A DNA stretch of 64,000 nucleotides from Rhodospirillaceae bacterium (GTDB taxonomy: Bacteria > Pseudomonadota > Alphaproteobacteria > MPNO01 > UBA2964): NCBI GenBank assembly GCA_002712335.1, contig PATI01000069.1, positions 7,060 to 71,059 of the forward strand. Reading direction: 5' to 3'. How positions within the stretch are numbered: position 1 is the stretch's first letter; every line of letters begins with the position of its first letter. Shown here in pieces: positions 60,744 to 64,000 of the stretch. The position numbers and the translations under genes were made by a program. Below the pieces are notes generated by a model. It made no database searches. It saw only the letters and a list, made by a program, of their open reading frames with translations, and was not told the origin of the DNA.

Positions 60744-61688
60744 ATGGATCTCATGCTCCAAGTAGAGGGGCTAACTAAACGGTTTGGTTTGTTCACCGCC
60801 GTCGACAGTATTAGCTTCAATGTCAATCGCGGCGAGGTGCTCGGGTTCTTGGGCCCTAATGGCGCTGGTAAAACAACTGCTATGCGAATGGTTGCCGGAT
60901 TTTTGACCCCCAGTGCTGGCACCGCCTATGTGGGGGGCTATGACGTAATTACGGCACCCTTAGAAGTGAAACGATCGATTGGTTATTTGCCTGAGGGGGC
61001 TCCTCTTTATGAGGATATGACACCATTGGAGCTCCTTGATTTTATTGCAAATGTTCGGGGTTTGACTGGAATTAAAAAAAAGGAAGCTTTAACGAAGGCT
61101 GCTGAACGGATAAATATTGAGCATGTTATGCATCAGGCAATCGGTACACTATCCAAGGGTTACAAACGACGTGTTGGTATTGCGCAGGCAATTCTTCATG
61201 ATCCCGAGATCCTTATCCTTGATGAGCCGACAGATGGCCTTGACCCTAATCAAAAGCATGAAGTGCGTAAACTGATCAATGAAATGGCTACAGAAAAAGC
61301 GATTGTAATATCTACCCATCTGCTCGACGAAGTAGATACCGTTTGCACACGAGCTCTGGTGATTGCCAACGGGGAAATAGTGGCTGATGGAACACCGGCT
61401 GACTTGGAGGCACGCTCAGTACTTCATAACGCGGTAACTTTGCGGATTCCTAGGGAACACTTTGAAAACGCAAAGAGTTCGTTAGAGGAGATAAAAGATG
61501 TCAAACAAGTTTCTGAAGAAAAAAAGGATGGTACTTCCATAAACTTTATTGTCTACCCAGTCGATGGACGATTAATAGTGGACGAGGTCAGCGCGGCGTT
61601 AAGAGGGTCAAACATCGATGTACAAGAAATTCGTTCCGAGCGGGGGCGGTTGGATGAAGTTTTTCGCCGAATAACTACAAAGGCGTAA
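60744..61688 (+). CDS. ABC transporter ATP-binding protein (Gld/Nos type)
   Basis: A 314-residue ABC ATPase. Walker A is GPNGAGKT at 37-44, the signature is LSKGYKRRVGIAQA near 138 and Walker B is ILILDEPTDGLDP near 159. ATG 60744 is preferred: GGGG at 60731-60734 is spaced 9 bp from it; ATG 60735 directly abuts that site. TAATG overlaps the next gene. The 186 bp upstream (60549-60743) hold no gene and a ten-T run at 60613. Confidence 0.9.
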   Translation: MDLMLQVEGLTKRFGLFTAVDSISFNVNRGEVLGFLGPNGAGKTTAMRMVAGFLTPSAGTAYVGGYDVITAPLEVKRSIGYLPEGAPLYEDMTPLELLDFIANVRGLTGIKKKEALTKAAERINIEHVMHQAIGTLSKGYKRRVGIAQAILHDPEILILDEPTDGLDPNQKHEVRKLINEMATEKAIVISTHLLDEVDTVCTRALVIANGEIVADGTPADLEARSVLHNAVTLRIPREHFENAKSSLEEIKDVKQVSEEKKDGTSINFIVYPVDGRLIVDEVSAALRGSNIDVQEIRSERGRLDEVFRRITTKA

Positions 61689-62434
61689 TGGAGAGAGTCA
61701 TGCGTACAAGTTGGGCAATTACAAAGCGGGAATTAAGGGCATATTTTACGACGCCGCTTGCATACGTTTTTATAGTTATTTTTTTGGCGCTCAATGGGGT
61801 AACAGCATTTTATTTTGGTGGGCTTTTTGATCGAGGGCAGGCAGACATGCAGCCTTTATTTGGGTTTTTACCTTGGCTCTATCTTTTTCTTATTCCAGCC
61901 GTTGCAATGCGGCTCTGGGCGGAGGAACGAAAGGCTGGTACGCTGGAGCTTCTAATGACCTTGCCAGTGTCGACCTTTAACGCGGTTTTTGGAAAATTTC
62001 TTGCGGCTTGGATTTTCACCGGAATTGCACTTGCTTTGACATTCCCGGTATGGATCACAGTTAATTATCTAGGTGACCCTGATAATGGGGTTATTATTGC
62101 AAGCTATTTAGGCGGGTTTTTGATGGCTGGATCATATCTGGCAATTGGTGGTTTCGTCTCGGCGATGACCCGAAATCAGGTTATAGCCTTTGTAATTGGG
62201 GCGGCAGTTATTTTTCTATTTATGATGAGTGGTCTTGAGTTAGTGCAGTCTGCATTTCGGGGTTGGGCCCCAGATCTAGTCGTGGATCTAGTACGCTCAT
62301 TCAGTTTTCTTGTCCATTATGACGCTATAGTAAGGGGGGTCATCGATATACGAGATTTGATTTTTTTTATATCAATTATCGGTGTTTTTCTTTTTGCAAA
62401 TATGGTCGTGGTTGACCTAAAAAAAGGCTCTTAA
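61688..62434 (+). CDS. ABC transporter permease (GldF-like)
   Basis: A 248-residue membrane protein with six TM segments, ABC-2 type. AYVFIVIFLALNGVTAFYFGGLFDRGQADMQPLF and RLWAEERKAGTLELLMTLPVS near 80 are typical of this permease group. The ATG overlaps the ATPase stop (TAATG); an internal ATG at 61700 has GGAGAGAG upstream and may be the real start. It is followed by a GldG-like gene. Confidence 0.88.
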   Translation: MERVMRTSWAITKRELRAYFTTPLAYVFIVIFLALNGVTAFYFGGLFDRGQADMQPLFGFLPWLYLFLIPAVAMRLWAEERKAGTLELLMTLPVSTFNAVFGKFLAAWIFTGIALALTFPVWITVNYLGDPDNGVIIASYLGGFLMAGSYLAIGGFVSAMTRNQVIAFVIGAAVIFLFMMSGLELVQSAFRGWAPDLVVDLVRSFSFLVHYDAIVRGVIDIRDLIFFISIIGVFLFANMVVVDLKKGS

Positions 62435-62444
62435 GGGGGTAATA

Positions 62445-64000
62445 ATGGCAAATAACTTTAAGTCATGGGATCGCAGTAAGCTCGGCCTTAGTGGCTTAGT
62501 GGTGACTTTTGTTTTCTTTATCGCTCTGCATATATTCTCAACCGAAACTTTTCGAACAGTAAGTATTGACCTGACCCAACAAAAAATATTTACCCTGTCT
62601 GAAGGAACCAAAGATATTCTTTCCAAGGTTCGTGAGCCTTTGACAATTAGACTATTCGTTTCAGATGAGTTGGTTCAGCAGAGTCCTGGCCTAAAGGATT
62701 ATGCTCGGAGCGTTAGAGAGTTGCTGGAGCGATATGTCGAGTTGTCAAATGGGCGCATTAAACTCGAAATTATTCGCCCGGAACCGTTTTCCCCTGAGGA
62801 AGATCGGGCAGTTGGATTTGGTCTTCATGGTGTACCCATTACTCAGGCGGGTAATTTAGGTTATTTTGGATTGGCCGGAACAAATACGACCGATGATCTA
62901 GATGTCATCCCGTTTATTTCACCTCAGCGTGAGCGTTTTCTTGAATATGACTTGACCAGACTAGTATCAAACTTGGCAAATCCAAAAAGGAAAAAAATTG
63001 GTTATGTCTCATCACTGCCGGTGGGCTCTGATCCGATGAAGCGCTATGCTCCATGGGAGGTGATAGCGCAGCTCCGTAAGCGTTTTGATGTAGAAAGGAT
63101 TACCCTTGAAAATCCAATCCCTGAAGATCTTGATTTGCTGTTGGTAATTCACCCACGGGATATGGATGACACTGATCGCTATTATATTGATCAACATGTA
63201 ATGCGCGGAAACAATACAATTATATTTGTTGACCCGTTTTCAGAAGAAGCCACTCGTGGCAATCAAATGAAGCGCCAGCCCGCTGATGATGGTTCAGATC
63301 TGAACAAGCTCTTCAAAGCTTGGGGTATAAGATATGATAAGAGCAAGGTTGTTGGCGACCGAATCGGCGCGCAGCGTGTCAGCGCTGGCAGAAATTCACT
63401 TGGTCAGCCGATAATTACCGACTATGTAGCCTGGATTACACTGAGTGGTGGTCGAATAAAAAAGAATGATGTTGTTACAGGAGAACTCGAACAAATAAAT
63501 ATTGCCACGTCCGGTTATCTTGAAAAAGCCGAGGGAGCAACATACAAAATGGATCCGCTGCTTATCTCTAGCAAGGACGCCATGTCTCTTAATGTTGCAG
63601 ATACAAGGACCCAACCAAAGCCCACTGAGTTAATTAAAAACTTCAAGTCAACTGGAAAGCCGTTTGTTATTTCCGCGCGTTTTACAGGAAACTTTAAAAG
63701 TGGGTTCCCTAAAGGACAACCAAAGGACAAAATCCGGGCCGATATTCGGAAGGCAGCTCTCAAAAAAGGAGAGAAAGTACCAGAATTTCAAAAACATCTA
63801 AAGGGAAGTGTGAAGCCCGTCAGCCTCATTGTTGTTGCAGATACGGATATCCTCGTCGATCGTTTCTGGGTTCGACAGCAGGATTTCTTCGGCCAAAGTA
63901 TCTCAGTTCCGGTTGCAAATAATGCTGATTTTCTGACAAACGCCGTAGATAATATGGCAGGTACAGCGGCGCTGATAAGCCTGAGAAGTCGTGGTGTAAC
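62445..64000 (+). CDS. GldG-like ABC auxiliary protein (partial, 3' end cut off)
   Basis: 518 codons are open from ATG 62445 to the window edge. GGGGGT precedes the start. An N-terminal TM segment (about 16-36) is followed by a large extracytoplasmic part; TVSIDLTQQKIFTLSEGTKDILSK near 40-63 and later DLTRLVSNLANPKRKKIGYVSSLPVG identify the auxiliary protein of the gliding/uncharacterised Gld-type ABC exporters (PF09822-like). In proteobacteria it occurs with the two genes upstream as a three-gene operon for unknown export. Confidence 0.85.
   Translation, partial: MANNFKSWDRSKLGLSGLVVTFVFFIALHIFSTETFRTVSIDLTQQKIFTLSEGTKDILSKVREPLTIRLFVSDELVQQSPGLKDYARSVRELLERYVELSNGRIKLEIIRPEPFSPEEDRAVGFGLHGVPITQAGNLGYFGLAGTNTTDDLDVIPFISPQRERFLEYDLTRLVSNLANPKRKKIGYVSSLPVGSDPMKRYAPWEVIAQLRKRFDVERITLENPIPEDLDLLLVIHPRDMDDTDRYYIDQHVMRGNNTIIFVDPFSEEATRGNQMKRQPADDGSDLNKLFKAWGIRYDKSKVVGDRIGAQRVSAGRNSLGQPIITDYVAWITLSGGRIKKNDVVTGELEQINIATSGYLEKAEGATYKMDPLLISSKDAMSLNVADTRTQPKPTELIKNFKSTGKPFVISARFTGNFKSGFPKGQPKDKIRADIRKAALKKGEKVPEFQKHLKGSVKPVSLIVVADTDILVDRFWVRQQDFFGQSISVPVANNADFLTNAVDNMAGTAALISLRSRGV

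Overview
The window looks like a chromosomal segment of an alphaproteobacterium, probably free-living and marine, with moderate (by eye mid-40s %) GC. I infer this from the E. coli-type MntR, the alphaproteobacterial form of RibA with an extra N-terminal domain, ZapE, YciB, a TIGR02444 protein, and the dense mix of acyl-CoA, short-chain dehydrogenase (SDR) and class II aldolase genes. I see no rRNA, tRNA, CRISPR, transposase, integrase or phage structural gene. Genes are packed tightly, many with ATGA or TAATG overlaps.

Layout. 0-1.9 kb: a manganese exporter and divergent mntR, with a strong candidate MntR box between them. 1.9-5 kb: ligI, a HpcH/HpaI aldolase and ligJ, i.e. the lower protocatechuate 4,5-cleavage pathway with an unusual final aldolase. 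5-8.4 kb: nrdA (no ATP-cone) and nrdB, preceded by four DnaA-box matches beside an AT-rich tract and followed by a strong terminator. 8.4-12.8 kb: an orphan SF2 helicase, an EamA permease, an AhpD-like protein and an SDR. 12.8-20.3 kb: two divergent acyl-CoA operons (acyl-CoA dehydrogenase, DUF35 and thiolase-like; NDP-forming CoA ligase and acyl-CoA dehydrogenase) and an isocitrate/isopropylmalate dehydrogenase-like gene. 20.3-24.4 kb: a molybdenum hydroxylase operon with a PCuAC copper chaperone. 24.5-31.2 kb: an enolase-superfamily enzyme, a metallo-beta-lactamase-fold hydrolase, three tandem SDRs, a VOC protein, an AsmA-like protein and a class II aldolase. 31.2-40.2 kb: two divergent operons with a duplicated feruloyl-CoA-type module (two hydratase/lyase-like proteins, one next to a FerA-like CoA ligase), paired acyl-CoA dehydrogenases, an AcuI-like reductase and a thioesterase. 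40.2-48.6 kb: a dihydroxyphthalate-decarboxylase-like protein, leuCD, yciB, dienelactone hydrolase, a class II aldolase, zapE, an SDR and a TIGR02444 protein. 48.6-60.5 kb: a helix-turn-helix/RibA fusion, an unknown lipoprotein, an extradiol dioxygenase with a class II aldolase-like protein that lost its zinc ligands, a polyprenyl-phosphate sugar transferase, an isochorismatase-like hydrolase, another class II aldolase, three tandem MFS transporters and an LhgO-like oxidase. 60.7-64 kb: a Gld-type ABC operon cut by the window end.

How it fits together. The theme is catabolism of aromatic and phenylpropanoid acids: CoA activation, side-chain shortening (hydratase/lyase, acyl-CoA dehydrogenases, thiolase-like/DUF35), ring cleavage (extradiol dioxygenase) and conversion of cleavage products to central metabolites (LigI, LigJ, aldolase). 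No local LysR, MarR or IclR regulator accompanies these genes; the only evident DNA-binding regulators are MntR and the HTH domain fused to RibA. Pathway assignments rest on recognised motifs and gene context, not on database searches.
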